Counted from the first letter of the stretch, positions 16,819 to 25,689 are shown. The stretch: 64,000 nucleotides of DNA from JADJGC01 sp964617645 (GCA_964617645.1 CAZTYE010000006.1:62001-126000), one strand, 5' to 3'. Notes: generated by a model from the sequence alone, not told the origin. A program made the numbers and translations.

Positions 16819-18189
16819 TCAGGAGCCTTGTGCTCCGGACGCCGCCATCAGCTTCTTGTTCTCCCGCCCAATCAGAATCGCCAGCACGATCCACACGACA
16901 ACCAGCGTAAGATTGACCCACGCGAAGTGCCTGAGTTGAAACGCCAGCCAATTTACCCCCGCGTAGACCAGTCCCGCCGACAGCACATCACCGGCGCGCA
17001 CAAAAAACGAATCGATTGCGACTTTCGCCTTGTACTTCTGTTCGCGGGTCGTCGGCAGGAATAACACCTGCCGCACCGTGTTGTTAATTGAGTAGTCGGT
17101 GGCGTTTTCCGCCGTCTTAGCCCAGCGGATAAGCATCAGCGCCGGTGCGGCGGCGAAGATCGCGTAGCCGCCGAAAGCAATCACCGGCAGCACGAGCAGC
17201 GCCACCAGGACGCCCAAATATTTGATGATCCGCGAGACCAAGAATAACTGAATGATCAGACCGAGGAGGTTCACCCAGAAAAAGAAATCGGCATAGAACT
17301 TGCCGATAAACTTGCCGACCGCATCCTTCGTGGCGACGGCGTCGCCGGATATTCCGACCGTTGCCTCGGCCGTCGATTTGACAAAACTGCTGAGAAGATA
17401 TTCGCCGGTGGTGTTGACGAAATTGAGAACTAAAATCAGCAGCGCGATTAACAGGAGATAACGATTGCTGAAGACGACTTTGAAAGCGTCGCCCCGGTTA
17501 ACCGGCGCTTCGGCTGTCGCCGCGCGTTCGTTTAGTTCGCGTCTTCGCTGCTGTTTGCGCGCCTCGACCACATTCACCAGCACCAGACTGACGGCTAACA
17601 GCGCCGCCGAAACCAATAGCAGTTGATAGACGCCGATGATCTCGATCAACCGCGATGCGATCCAGGCGCCGGCCACCGCGCCGCTCGAACCGCCAAAAGC
17701 GATGATGGCAAACAAGCGCTTGCCTTCGTCGGGCGTGTGAATGTCGTTGGCGAACGACCAGAATTGGGCGATCACCGTTAAACTGAAGATGCCGACCCAG
17801 ACAAAGTAGGCGACGCCGATATACGGAGTTTCGGCCAGTCCGAGAAAGTAGAATGCGACAAAACACGCCGCGAAGAAGATTGTTACCGACATCAGCAGTT
17901 TGCGGCGATTGAACTTCGCAACCATCCAGGCGTACAAACTCATCAACGGCACAAGGGTGATGGCTTGCAGGGCCGACGAGTAGGCCTTAAGTTCGGCGCC
18001 GCCACCGGCCAAGATCAGCGGTTCGCGCACCACTTTGCCGATGTAATAGGACGTCAGGATCAGGAAAATGCTCAGGGTAAGCAGCAGCGTATTTCCGGCC
18101 TCCCCGCCGCGCACATCGGCAAAAAGGCTGAGCACGCGTTCCAGCGGCGCTCGATGCGTTGATAATGGACTGTCTTGATCGATCTTCAT
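16819..18189 (-). CDS. NTT/TLC-type nucleotide transporter-like membrane protein
   Basis: A 456-residue protein with about twelve hydrophobic segments. Text such as GKVVREPLILAGGGAELKAY, IAQFWSFANDIHTPDEGKRL and FAIIAFGGSSGAVAGAWIAS matches the ATP/ADP translocase (NTT, TLC) relatives that occur in many free-living bacteria, often annotated as MFS proteins. A central basic segment (RKQQRRRELNERA) links two six-helix halves. In free-living members the substrate is unproven, so exchange of nucleotides should not be assumed. It is a single-gene unit. Confidence 0.75.
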   Translation of the reverse strand: MKIDQDSPLSTHRAPLERVLSLFADVRGGEAGNTLLLTLSIFLILTSYYIGKVVREPLILAGGGAELKAYSSALQAITLVPLMSLYAWMVAKFNRRKLLMSVTIFFAACFVAFYFLGLAETPYIGVAYFVWVGIFSLTVIAQFWSFANDIHTPDEGKRLFAIIAFGGSSGAVAGAWIASRLIEIIGVYQLLLVSAALLAVSLVLVNVVEARKQQRRRELNERAATAEAPVNRGDAFKVVFSNRYLLLIALLILVLNFVNTTGEYLLSSFVKSTAEATVGISGDAVATKDAVGKFIGKFYADFFFWVNLLGLIIQLFLVSRIIKYLGVLVALLVLPVIAFGGYAIFAAAPALMLIRWAKTAENATDYSINNTVRQVLFLPTTREQKYKAKVAIDSFFVRAGDVLSAGLVYAGVNWLAFQLRHFAWVNLTLVVVWIVLAILIGRENKKLMAASGAQGS

Positions 18190-18265
18190 ACAGTATCTGA
18201 TACTCAGGCCGTGAATCTAATGGAGCACTGGTCTCTTGGCAGCGACAATCTTTCCAGCCGGTCGA

Positions 18266-19276
18266 TTATTTCCGTCTGAGTTTTGGCGAAAACGAACCCA
18301 CCCAGGACGCGATTCCATAGGTGTAATGCAATGCGGCAAACCAAAACGGAATCAACGGAAGTTGCCAACTGAACTTGCGCCGGATTGAAATTGTCACCGC
18401 CGAAACGATAGCGAGCAACATATAGAGAGCCATCAGCGCTGCCAGTAGCCACCAGAGTGGTCGATAAAACAGCCCTGCCGCCACCAGAGCAACCTGTCCG
18501 CCGACAAAGATCATTGGCACGTAGTGATGCAGCCGAAATCCGCCATAGCCGGAGCGGGTCATGACGACGCTCCAGAAACCGTTGCGCCACGCCTGCTTGA
18601 GCAGCCCGCCGAGCGTATTGCGGCAGAGATAGGTCGGGTTGATATTTACATCGAGATAGGAGCGGTGACCGGCTTGCTCTAACCGGTGGTGCAAGTCGTT
18701 ATCTTGATTGCGCGGCAACTGCTCATCAAATCCACCGACCGCCACTAATGCCGCCTTTCGATAGAGCGCCATTGTCACCAGCGGTACCCAGCCCGAGCGT
18801 GCACCGACGCGATGCTCGCCGCCACCAACGCCAAATGGATGTGACAGCACAGCGGCATTGACTTTGCCGATTTCCGTTGTGCCCTGCGTATTCAAGACGC
18901 CGCCCACGGCAGCCGCTCCGGTCACGTTCATCACGCTCACTGAGGTTTTGAGATGATCCGGTTGAAGCAGCACATGGCCGGAGGTCCAGAGTAGCAAGTC
19001 GAACCTGGATTCGCGAATGCCGATGTTCACGCCGGCGGCAACGTTGCGTTTCTGATTCTGCAGGATCCGAAACCGCGAGTCGCGTTCGGCCCACGCTCGC
19101 AAGACAGAGGGAGTGGCGTCTACAGACTCTCCGTCGATCAAGAGAATTTCCAGCCTGTCGCTCGGGTAGTCGAGTTCGGAAATGGCTGTGAGGCAATCGT
19201 CGAGATGTTCAGCCTCATTGCGTACGGCCAGGACGACGGAAATGCCGGGCCAGATCACGGAATCGCTATGCGGCAT
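18266..19276 (-). CDS. Family 2 glycosyltransferase, membrane-bound
   Basis: A 336-residue GT-A glycosyltransferase. The N-terminus has the nucleotide-sugar motif VVLAVRNEAEHLDDCLTAIS and the acidic pair region EILLIDGESVDATPSVL; an RNQDNDLHHRLEQAG stretch follows near residue 195. Three C-terminal transmembrane segments (about residues 235-330) anchor it, as in ExoA-like exopolysaccharide transferases. The polysaccharide deacetylase gene is 54 bases upstream on the same strand, so the two probably act on one surface polysaccharide. Confidence 0.9.
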   Translation of the reverse strand: MPHSDSVIWPGISVVLAVRNEAEHLDDCLTAISELDYPSDRLEILLIDGESVDATPSVLRAWAERDSRFRILQNQKRNVAAGVNIGIRESRFDLLLWTSGHVLLQPDHLKTSVSVMNVTGAAAVGGVLNTQGTTEIGKVNAAVLSHPFGVGGGEHRVGARSGWVPLVTMALYRKAALVAVGGFDEQLPRNQDNDLHHRLEQAGHRSYLDVNINPTYLCRNTLGGLLKQAWRNGFWSVVMTRSGYGGFRLHHYVPMIFVGGQVALVAAGLFYRPLWWLLAALMALYMLLAIVSAVTISIRRKFSWQLPLIPFWFAALHYTYGIASWVGSFSPKLRRK

Positions 19277-19330
19277 AATCGGGATTGCCGCGGTGGGTCG
19301 AGGAGTCTATCTGATCTCGGAGTCTTGTTC

Positions 19331-20179
19331 TCAATCAGTCATCATGCCCTGTGCCTGTAGCGTACCGGCCGCCGTGTCAACATTCCAACCATCGAGCACG
19401 CGTTTGAGTCGCTTGAGGCCGTTCTGGACATGATAATAATGTCGAAATCGTCGCGCCAGCGATAATGGTCGAATCGTCGGCGCCTGCGGACCCAACTCAT
19501 ACGGGTGCAGATACATCATTACCGGCGTTGCCGACGCCGACAGCAGCCGGCGCGTGACGGCGATGGGAAAGAGTCGAAAATATCCGCCACCGGCAAACGG
19601 CACAATTCGCGCCCCGACGCGGAACGTCGCCTGCGGATACTCCCACAGGCCGTTGTCGAGCCGATGCGCCGTCGGCAGCACATCTTTCAGCCCGTAAACA
19701 TCGTGAATGTTGGTCGGCGTCAAAGAAGCATCATAACGGAATCCCTCTTCGAGAAGGATGTCCAGCGCCCAGCGATTGTCGGCGCGGATTGAAAAATCCG
19801 GCGCCCGAAACCCAAACACCGGACAACTCGAAACGTCTTCAAGACTACGCTTGGCGCGACGGATCGAACTGTGAAGCTCGGCGCGTGACAGGTTGAACAA
19901 GCGACGATGACGGTGCCCGTGAGACCCAAGCTCGTGACCCGCAGCGACGATTCGCGAGATCATTCGCGGTAGTTTCTCGGCCAAATGTCCGAGCACAAAG
20001 AATGTGGCTTTCCAGCCGCACTCCGCGAATCCATCGAGAATCGCCGCGACGTTGCGCTCGACTTCATCGAGCTCGGCCTTGCTGTCGTAGTAGGAATTTG
20101 GGATGGCAAAACTCTCTTCCATACCTTCGATAAAGCTCTCGACATCGACAGTCAAACAATGAGACGTAGTTCGAGCCAT
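19331..20179 (-). CDS. Polysaccharide deacetylase, DUF3473 type
   Basis: A 282-residue NodB-homology deacetylase. The first motif is LTVDVESFIEG (catalytic Asp), followed by the metal-binding histidines in ELGSHGHRHRRLFNLSRAEL and the RAPDFSIRADNRWALDILLE motif. The C-terminal FAGGGYFRLFPIAVTRR and MMYLHPYELGPQAP are the DUF3473 signature found in exosortase-linked (PEP-CTERM locus) deacetylases. It removes N-acetyl groups from a polysaccharide. No exosortase gene is visible here. It is followed by the glycosyltransferase gene in the same direction. Confidence 0.93.
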   Translation of the reverse strand: MARTTSHCLTVDVESFIEGMEESFAIPNSYYDSKAELDEVERNVAAILDGFAECGWKATFFVLGHLAEKLPRMISRIVAAGHELGSHGHRHRRLFNLSRAELHSSIRRAKRSLEDVSSCPVFGFRAPDFSIRADNRWALDILLEEGFRYDASLTPTNIHDVYGLKDVLPTAHRLDNGLWEYPQATFRVGARIVPFAGGGYFRLFPIAVTRRLLSASATPVMMYLHPYELGPQAPTIRPLSLARRFRHYYHVQNGLKRLKRVLDGWNVDTAAGTLQAQGMMTD

Positions 20180-20386
20180 ATCGCCTCCCGCGATTTGAAT
20201 TCAATGATGTGTGTGTTTTTCAGCGTCTCCGTGAGGATTTCGACGCTTGTTCGGACCCAAATCCGAACGTAGTTCAGTTATCCTAAGTTAACCGTATGGT
20301 CGATTTTTAGCCACTCTAAAATGTTCCTTTGACATGCTGACGGATTGAATTCTCTTGGTTATCTTGCCGGAGAAATGTGAGGGATC

Positions 20387-21817
20387 ATGCTTAAGCCTAC
20401 GTATCAGCTCTTTCTGGCCAACCGCCCTGCCGAGTCCAGCCAAGAACTCCCCGTTTTCGACAAGTTCTCGGGAAGGCAAGTCACGCGCGTCGCGCTGGCG
20501 ACACCAGAACTAATCGAATTTGCCATCGTCGCTGCCCACGCTGCCGAGCAGCCGATGCGCGAATTGGCGGCGTATCAGCGGCAAGATATCCTCAACCACT
20601 GCATCCGCCGCTTCCAAGAGCGCTTCGACGAACTGGCGATGACGCTTTGCATCGAAGCCGGCAAGCCGATCCACGACGCGCGCGGCGAAGTCACCCGCTT
20701 GGTCGATACCTTTCGCGTCGCCGCCGAGGAAGTGGTGCGTATCTACGGCGAAGTGTTGCCGCTCGACATTTCTGCGCGCGCCAAAGGCTACACCGGCATG
20801 TGGAAACGCGTGCCGATCGGCGCAGTGGCGTTAATTTCACCCTTCAATTTTCCGCTCAATCTGGTGGCGCACAAGATCGCGCCCGCAATCGCCGCCGGTT
20901 GCCCGTTTATACTCAAGCCCGCGAGCTACACGCCGATCGGAGCGTTGATCATTGGCGAAATTCTGGCGGAGACGGAATTGCCTTTGGGCGCGTTTTCGAT
21001 TCTTCCCTGCCGCCGCGAAGACGCCGCTGGCCTGTGCACCGACGAGCGTATCAAGCTACTCAGTTTCACCGGATCCCCGGCAGCCGGCTGGGGTCTCAAA
21101 GCCCGTGCTGGCAAGAAACGCGTGGTGCTTGAACTCGGCGGCAATGCGGCCTGCATCGTCGACGCCGACACGAATCTCGACGACGCCGTGCAACGCATCG
21201 TGTTTGGCGCGTTCTATCAATCGGGACAAAGTTGCATCAGCGTCCAGCGTATTATCGTTCACGAGTCAATCTATGAAGTGTTCAAGCAAAAACTGGTTGC
21301 TGCAACCTCTGGATTGAAATCGGGCGACCCGAAAGACGAATCAACGTTCATCGGCCCGTTGATTACCGAGGAGGATGCAATCCGCGTTGAAAGCTGGATC
21401 AATGAGGCGCTCGCCGCCGGCGCGAACTTGCTTTGCGGAGGTCAACGCAATAAAGCGATTCTCGAAGCTACCCTTCTGGAAGACGTCCCCAAGCATCTGC
21501 CGATCTGTGCGCACGAGGCATTCGGCCCGGTGGCGGTGTTGTCACGCTTCAGTGACTTCGACGCGGCGCTTGATGAAGTCAACGACAGCAGGTACGGATT
21601 GCAGGCGGGGGTCTTCACGCGAGACATTCACAAAGCGCATCGGGCCTGGGACAAGCTTGAGGTGGGTGGCGTAGTGATCGGCGATGTGCCGTCGTGGCGG
21701 GTCGATCACATGCCTTATGGCGGCGTCAAGGACAGCGGATTCGGCCGCGAAGGCATCCGCTGGGCGATCGAGGACATGACGGAACTGCGACTAATGGTTG
21801 TGCGGCAGCATCCGTAG
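20387..21817 (+). CDS. NAD(P)-dependent aldehyde dehydrogenase
   Basis: A 476-residue member of the aldehyde dehydrogenase superfamily. The oxyanion Asn is in LISPFNFPLNLVAHKIAPAI, the glycine loop in LSFTGSPAAGWGL, the general base Glu in RVVLELGGNAACIV, and the nucleophile Cys in FYQSGQSCISVQRI. EAFGPVAVLSRFSDF and the C-terminal DHMPYGGVKDSGFGREG are normal. The close spacing of features resembles lactaldehyde or non-phosphorylating glyceraldehyde-3-phosphate dehydrogenases, but substrate is not determinable. GTGAGGG before the ATG is the ribosome site. It is a monocistronic unit. Confidence 0.93.
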   Translation: MLKPTYQLFLANRPAESSQELPVFDKFSGRQVTRVALATPELIEFAIVAAHAAEQPMRELAAYQRQDILNHCIRRFQERFDELAMTLCIEAGKPIHDARGEVTRLVDTFRVAAEEVVRIYGEVLPLDISARAKGYTGMWKRVPIGAVALISPFNFPLNLVAHKIAPAIAAGCPFILKPASYTPIGALIIGEILAETELPLGAFSILPCRREDAAGLCTDERIKLLSFTGSPAAGWGLKARAGKKRVVLELGGNAACIVDADTNLDDAVQRIVFGAFYQSGQSCISVQRIIVHESIYEVFKQKLVAATSGLKSGDPKDESTFIGPLITEEDAIRVESWINEALAAGANLLCGGQRNKAILEATLLEDVPKHLPICAHEAFGPVAVLSRFSDFDAALDEVNDSRYGLQAGVFTRDIHKAHRAWDKLEVGGVVIGDVPSWRVDHMPYGGVKDSGFGREGIRWAIEDMTELRLMVVRQHP

Positions 21818-21836
21818 GTTCTGATCGTCCTGACAA

Positions 21837-22418
21837 TCAGCCGGTAAGTCGCTTCAAAGTGTCCACCAGCTTTGCGCCCAGCTTGCGGACCGAATCAGCG
21901 AACTTGGCGTCAAGCAAAGAGCCATCTTCTGCGAAGGCTTTTCCCGCCAGCGACAACGAGACGCTTTCCGGAATCACCAGGACTTCTGTATTGGCCAGCA
22001 CCTGTCGAACATGTTGCAGCGAACGTACACCGCCGAAACGCCCCGGCGAAGCGCTCATGATCGCCGCGACCTTGCCCCGAAACGCCGCCAGCGGCGGATG
22101 GTCCGGTATCGGGCGCGACACCCAGTCGATTGTATTTTTCCACACCGCGGGAAATGACGTGTTATACTCCGGCACCGCCATCAGCAATCCGTGGTTCGAC
22201 AGAAACAGTGCCTGAAGCTTCTGGGCGTTTTCCGGCAATCCCGAAGCCGATTCCAAATCGCCGTCATAGAGCGGCAGCGGGAAGTCGCGCAGGTCGATCT
22301 GGGTGACGTCTGCCCCAGCATCGCGGGCACCGGTGATGGCAATGGTGAGCAGCTTCTTGTTATAGGATCCGGCGCGCAGGCTTCCGGCAAAGGCCAAGAT
22401 TCGAGGAACGATTGACAT
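21837..22418 (-). CDS. NADPH-dependent FMN reductase family protein
   Basis: A 193-residue flavodoxin-like reductase. The ATG at 22418 has a GAAGGAG ribosome site; the longer frame upstream is discarded. The N-terminal FMN-phosphate loop is ILAFAGSLRAGSYNKKLL, and the second signature is GLLMAVPEYNTSFPAVWKN (about residues 75-95). These enzymes reduce FMN, quinones, chromate or azo dyes with NADPH. It is divergent from the sigma factor gene, with a palindrome between them. A TATAAT at 22431-22436 on this strand is very close to the start. Confidence 0.92.
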   Translation of the reverse strand: MSIVPRILAFAGSLRAGSYNKKLLTIAITGARDAGADVTQIDLRDFPLPLYDGDLESASGLPENAQKLQALFLSNHGLLMAVPEYNTSFPAVWKNTIDWVSRPIPDHPPLAAFRGKVAAIMSASPGRFGGVRSLQHVRQVLANTEVLVIPESVSLSLAGKAFAEDGSLLDAKFADSVRKLGAKLVDTLKRLTG

Positions 22419-22442
22419 TCTGGCTCCTTCATTATATGTAAC

Positions 22443-22457
22443 GGTTGCGTCGCAACC
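22443..22457. promoter_or_regulatory. Perfect palindrome, candidate operator
   Basis: GGTTGCG-T-CGCAACC forms a perfect seven-base inverted repeat in the 90-base gap between the divergent FMN reductase and sigma factor genes, immediately upstream of the TATAAT serving the reductase. Its size and position fit a dimeric repressor site; no adjacent DNA-binding regulator is known. Confidence 0.45.
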
Positions 22458-22508
22458 ATTAACGACATCCATTCGTAGTACGCAACAACACATCGAGTAG
22501 CGTGGAGC

Positions 22509-23264
22509 ATGACGGCAGAGAAAGATCCGGGCCGAATGGTCGGTGGTTTTCCGGTAACCCGGCATTCAGCGATTGTCGCCCTCAAAGAAGGCAGAGCACA
22601 GGAGCGCCGCGTCGCGCTTGAGCAAATCATCTCAGCCTACTGGGCGCCGGTTTACAAATATCTTCGCCTGCACTGGCGACGGGATGCCGCCAGCGCTGAA
22701 GATCTGACCCAGGGTTTTTTTCTTGCGGCGCTCGAGAAAGACTTTCTTGCCGACTTCGACCCCGCCAAAGCGCGCTTCCGCACATTTCTTCGGGTCTGCC
22801 TCGACCGTTTTGTCGGCAAGCACGATCAAGCGGCTTCGCGCCAGAAGCGCGGCGGCAACAGCGAACATCTGTCGCTTGATTTCAATTTCGTTGAGCATGA
22901 AATCAAGAACTTGGCGCTGCAGAAGACGGTGTCGCCCGAGGAATTGTTTGAGCGCGAATGGGTACGCGGTTTGTTCACGCAGTGCGTGGATGAACTTCGC
23001 CGCGACTGTGAAGCTAAAGACAAGTCCGTTCAGTTCGCGATCTTTGAAGCCTACGATCTGCAATCTCTCGATAGCGACGAGAAAGTCTCCTACCAGTCGC
23101 TGGCGGCAAAGCACGATATCAAAATCGAGACCGTCACCAACTATCTCGCGGCCATGCGTCGTGAATTTCGCGCCATCGTTCTCAGACGGATTCGCGAATT
23201 GACGGCCAATGAAGAGGAATACCGCGCCGAAGTCCGCGCGGTTCTCGGTATCGACCCGTCATGA
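22509..23264 (+). CDS. ECF-like RNA polymerase sigma factor
   Basis: A 251-residue sigma-70 family factor. Region 2 lies at about residues 40-110 (VYKYLRLHWRRDAASAEDLT, then GFFLAALEKDFLADFDPAKA). Region 4 with its helix-turn-helix is near the C-terminus (VSYQSLAAKHDIKIETVTNY). It is longer than typical ECF factors, with an inserted linker between the regions, like factors in Planctomycetes and relatives that are paired with kinases rather than anti-sigma factors. The stop overlaps the kinase start as ATGA, which makes that kinase its likely regulator. Confidence 0.85.
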   Translation: MTAEKDPGRMVGGFPVTRHSAIVALKEGRAQERRVALEQIISAYWAPVYKYLRLHWRRDAASAEDLTQGFFLAALEKDFLADFDPAKARFRTFLRVCLDRFVGKHDQAASRQKRGGNSEHLSLDFNFVEHEIKNLALQKTVSPEELFEREWVRGLFTQCVDELRRDCEAKDKSVQFAIFEAYDLQSLDSDEKVSYQSLAAKHDIKIETVTNYLAAMRREFRAIVLRRIRELTANEEEYRAEVRAVLGIDPS

Positions 23265-24262
23265 CGCACCTTTCCGACGATCATCTGCGCCACTTGCAGG
23301 ATTCCCTTGGTGTTCCCGATTTAACCGGCACGCGCTACGAACTCATTCGTCGCGTCGGAATCGGCGGAATGGCCTCGATCTATCTGGCAACTGACAAGCA
23401 ACTCAGCCGGCCGGTAGCCATCAAGGTCGCTACACTGGGGTCGGAAGCGCAGTCGCAGTCGCAGCGCATGATCCGCGAGGCGAATATCGTCGCCCAGCTC
23501 GAGCACCCTTCGATTGTGCCGATACACGACGTCGGCACCTTGGCCGACGGCCGCGTTTTCTACTCGATGAAGTATGTCGAAGGCTCGACGCTGGAGAAGT
23601 TCGTTGCTTCGGAATCAAGTCGCTCGGCGCGCCTGCGTGTGTTCCTGCGAATCTGCGAGGCGATCTCTTTTGCGCATAGTAAGCGGATCCTCCATCGCGA
23701 CCTCAAACCCGCCAATATCATGGTCGGCGCGTTCGGCGAGGTGCTGGTTATGGATTGGGGCATCGCGCGACACTTAAGCGAACCGGCTGAGTCCGGGCAG
23801 GTCACCTCCAGCAGGGACGCCGCGGTCGACGCTCATATCACGGCGCCGGGCACGGTAATGGGAACGCCAGCCTATATGCCGCCCGAACAAGCCGAGGGGA
23901 GGACTGATGATGTCGACCAGCGCTCGGATATCTATTCGCTGGGTGCCGTGCTGCGCTTTCTTCTGCTCGATTCGCTATTGGATGTCATCACTCCGCCGCG
24001 GGAAATTGACTCGACGATCGGGAGGCCGCTCGACGCCATCTGCCGCAAGGCTATGGCGCACTTGCCGCAGAATCGCTACGCTTCGGTCGATGAGCTGGCG
24101 CGAGATGTCGCAGCCTGGCTTGATGGTCTACCGGTCTCGGCGTATCGCGAATCGCTCTTGGAGCGGTTCGGCCGCTGGGTATCGCGCAATCGGGTTATCT
24201 TAATGATCCTTGTGGGTTACACCGTCGTGCGGTTTTTCATCTACTCGCTATTTGGGCGCTAA
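23261..24262 (+). CDS. Ser/Thr protein kinase with C-terminal membrane anchor
   Basis: A 333-residue Hanks-type kinase. The glycine loop is RRVGIGGMASIYLATDK, the ATP lysine is in PVAIKVATLG, the catalytic loop is ILHRDLKPANIMVGAF, and the metal site is VMDWGIARHL (DWG in place of DFG, common in bacteria). APE-like text is AYMPPEQAEG. A single transmembrane helix near the C-terminus (VILMILVGYTVVRFFIYSL) places the kinase on the cytoplasmic face with almost nothing outside. It overlaps the sigma factor gene by four bases, so phosphorylation of that factor is the simplest role (inference). Confidence 0.92.
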   Translation: MTHLSDDHLRHLQDSLGVPDLTGTRYELIRRVGIGGMASIYLATDKQLSRPVAIKVATLGSEAQSQSQRMIREANIVAQLEHPSIVPIHDVGTLADGRVFYSMKYVEGSTLEKFVASESSRSARLRVFLRICEAISFAHSKRILHRDLKPANIMVGAFGEVLVMDWGIARHLSEPAESGQVTSSRDAAVDAHITAPGTVMGTPAYMPPEQAEGRTDDVDQRSDIYSLGAVLRFLLLDSLLDVITPPREIDSTIGRPLDAICRKAMAHLPQNRYASVDELARDVAAWLDGLPVSAYRESLLERFGRWVSRNRVILMILVGYTVVRFFIYSLFGR

Positions 24263-24325
24263 AGATTTCTTTCGCAGTACGTAATAGTCAAATGAACCTA
24301 ATCGTCTTGGAGTAAGGAGCATGAA

Positions 24326-24694
24326 ATGTCCAAACCCATAATTGGAGTGATTCTCGGCATAGTGCTGGGCGCGATCGACGGCTTGACGGCGTTGTTTTCC
24401 GGTGGCCCGGAAGTCAAGGCGCAGATCGGGATGATCGTCGTGTTTTCGTCGCTTAAGGGTCTGATCGCCGGAATTATCATTGGCCTGGTCGCCCGCAAAG
24501 TGCGCAGCCTGAGCACGATGTTAATCGTCGGCGCCATCGTCGGCTTTGTGCTGGCGTTCATCATTGCCGCCATGCCCGACGAAAGCGGCAAGCACTACTG
24601 GATCGAAATCCTCATCCCCGGAACGCTTGTCGGCTTGATTCTCGGATTCCTGACCACCCGCTTTGGTCGCCAGCCGCAGCCGGCACGGGCGTAA
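24326..24694 (+). CDS. Small glycine-rich membrane protein
   Basis: A 122-residue protein with four hydrophobic segments rich in Gly/Ile/Leu (GVILGIVLGAIDGLTALFS, GLIAGIIIGLVARK, LIVGAIVGFVLAFIIAAM and GTLVGLILGFLTT). The spacing of glycines resembles small channel-like or GlsB/transglycosylase-associated proteins, but I do not recognise the family with confidence. A TAAGGAG ribosome site precedes the ATG. It may be co-transcribed with the glyoxalase-like gene 41 bases downstream. Confidence 0.6.
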   Translation: MSKPIIGVILGIVLGAIDGLTALFSGGPEVKAQIGMIVVFSSLKGLIAGIIIGLVARKVRSLSTMLIVGAIVGFVLAFIIAAMPDESGKHYWIEILIPGTLVGLILGFLTTRFGRQPQPARA

Positions 24695-24735
24695 GCCGAA
24701 CAGAAGAAAGATAGTGATAGAAAGGAGACATCAAC

Positions 24736-25092
24736 ATGTCACAACCAGTCGTACACTTTGAGATTTCCGCGAAAAATCGCGAGCAAGCCGGCAAGTTCTA
24801 TGGCGATTTGTTTGGCTGGAAAATGGACGCCCCGCCGGGGATGGACTACACGCTGGTTCATCCGGCCAACGACAAGTCCATCGGCGGCGGCATCGGTCCG
24901 GTGCAGGCGGGCCAAAGCCCGTCCGTCACGTTCTACGTGATGGTTGACGACTTGCAGGCTTACCTGACCAAAGCGGAGAAACTTGGCGGCAAAACCGTTG
25001 TGCCGCCGATGCCGATTCCCGGTTATGGTTCGATGGCGATGTTTGCCGACCTCGACGGTAACGTCATCGGTCTGTTCAAGGGCGCGCAGTAA
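24736..25092 (+). CDS. VOC (glyoxalase/bleomycin resistance-like) family protein
   Basis: A 118-residue vicinal oxygen chelate protein. It opens with VVHFEISAKNREQAGKFYGD and has LFGWKMDAPPGMDY, a central IGGGIGPVQAGQSPSVTFYV and the closing MAMFADLDGNVIGLFKG, all typical of the lactoylglutathione-lyase-related subgroup. Members bind a divalent metal; most of this subgroup have no assigned substrate. A GAAAGGAGA ribosome site is present. It is convergent with the DUF5683-like gene across a large hairpin. Confidence 0.88.
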   Translation: MSQPVVHFEISAKNREQAGKFYGDLFGWKMDAPPGMDYTLVHPANDKSIGGGIGPVQAGQSPSVTFYVMVDDLQAYLTKAEKLGGKTVVPPMPIPGYGSMAMFADLDGNVIGLFKGAQ

Positions 25093-25119
25093 ACCCAATC
25101 GCCGCGCATCCATCTGAAT

Positions 25120-25174
25120 AACGTCGGGTCTCTCCCAAGGCCGTTGTCGCGGGCCGTTCGGGGCACCCGACGTT
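25120..25174. terminator. Long-stem intergenic palindrome between convergent genes
   Basis: AACGTCGGGT (25120-25129) pairs perfectly with ACCCGACGTT (25165-25174) around a 35-base loop, in the gap between two convergent genes. It probably terminates both. A related palindrome with the same GTCGGGT/ACCCGAC arms lies at 35348-35390. Confidence 0.5.
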
Positions 25175-25178
25175 TGCC

Positions 25179-25679
25179 TTAGAATCGCAGTCGGAGATGG
25201 AGCGACGCGCCGGTTTGGGGCTGAAAGTCCGGCGTCAGATCAACGTCCAGACCCGCCAGATGCGCATCAACGTAGGCATCGAACATCGAAAGAAACACGC
25301 TGATTCCTGTCGTCCATAGATAGTCGTTGCGCGTCGAGCGGAAATCAAGATAACGACTAAACTCCCGCGCTTGTTCGGCTTCGGGAACGGTCAATACTTT
25401 GTCGTACTGGTCTTCCGTCTTGCGCCACCAGTGAATCGCGCGCACGATGAAAAACGTCTCAACGCCGCAGACCACGGCGCCCTTGATGTACTTCCGGTTG
25501 TAAAATTGCCCCCAACCGGGAACCGCCATCGAGCGCAGCAGTGCGCCCATCGGCGGGCGCTTCGGCTTGAGCGGCTGCATCACGGTCGTCGTTGGCGGCG
25601 CGGCAGTGCTGTCGCTCTGCCCGCGAGCCGGCGCGCCGAGCGCAATGATCGCGATCGAGATTAGGAAGAAACAGCGCAT
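25179..25679 (-). CDS. Secreted/outer-envelope DUF5683-like protein
   Basis: About 166 residues from the ATG at 25679 (MRCFFLISIAIIALGAPARG), giving a clear signal peptide cut near ARGQSD. After a proline-rich stretch comes LLRSMAVPGWGQFYNRKYIK, the hallmark of the DUF5683 family of envelope proteins in Bacteroidetes-like bacteria, then a hydrophobic segment VVCGVETFFIVRAIHW. The function is not known. It is divergent from the sirtuin gene; a promoter with TATATA lies ten bases before the ATG. Confidence 0.72.
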   Translation of the reverse strand: MRCFFLISIAIIALGAPARGQSDSTAAPPTTTVMQPLKPKRPPMGALLRSMAVPGWGQFYNRKYIKGAVVCGVETFFIVRAIHWWRKTEDQYDKVLTVPEAEQAREFSRYLDFRSTRNDYLWTTGISVFLSMFDAYVDAHLAGLDVDLTPDFQPQTGASLHLRLRF

Positions 25680-25689
25680 TTGAATTGTA

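Noticed and set aside
20329..20365. TTGACA and TATCTT upstream of the aldehyde dehydrogenase as one promoter
   Set aside because: The spacer is 25 bases, too long for a standard promoter; only the TATCTT may be real.
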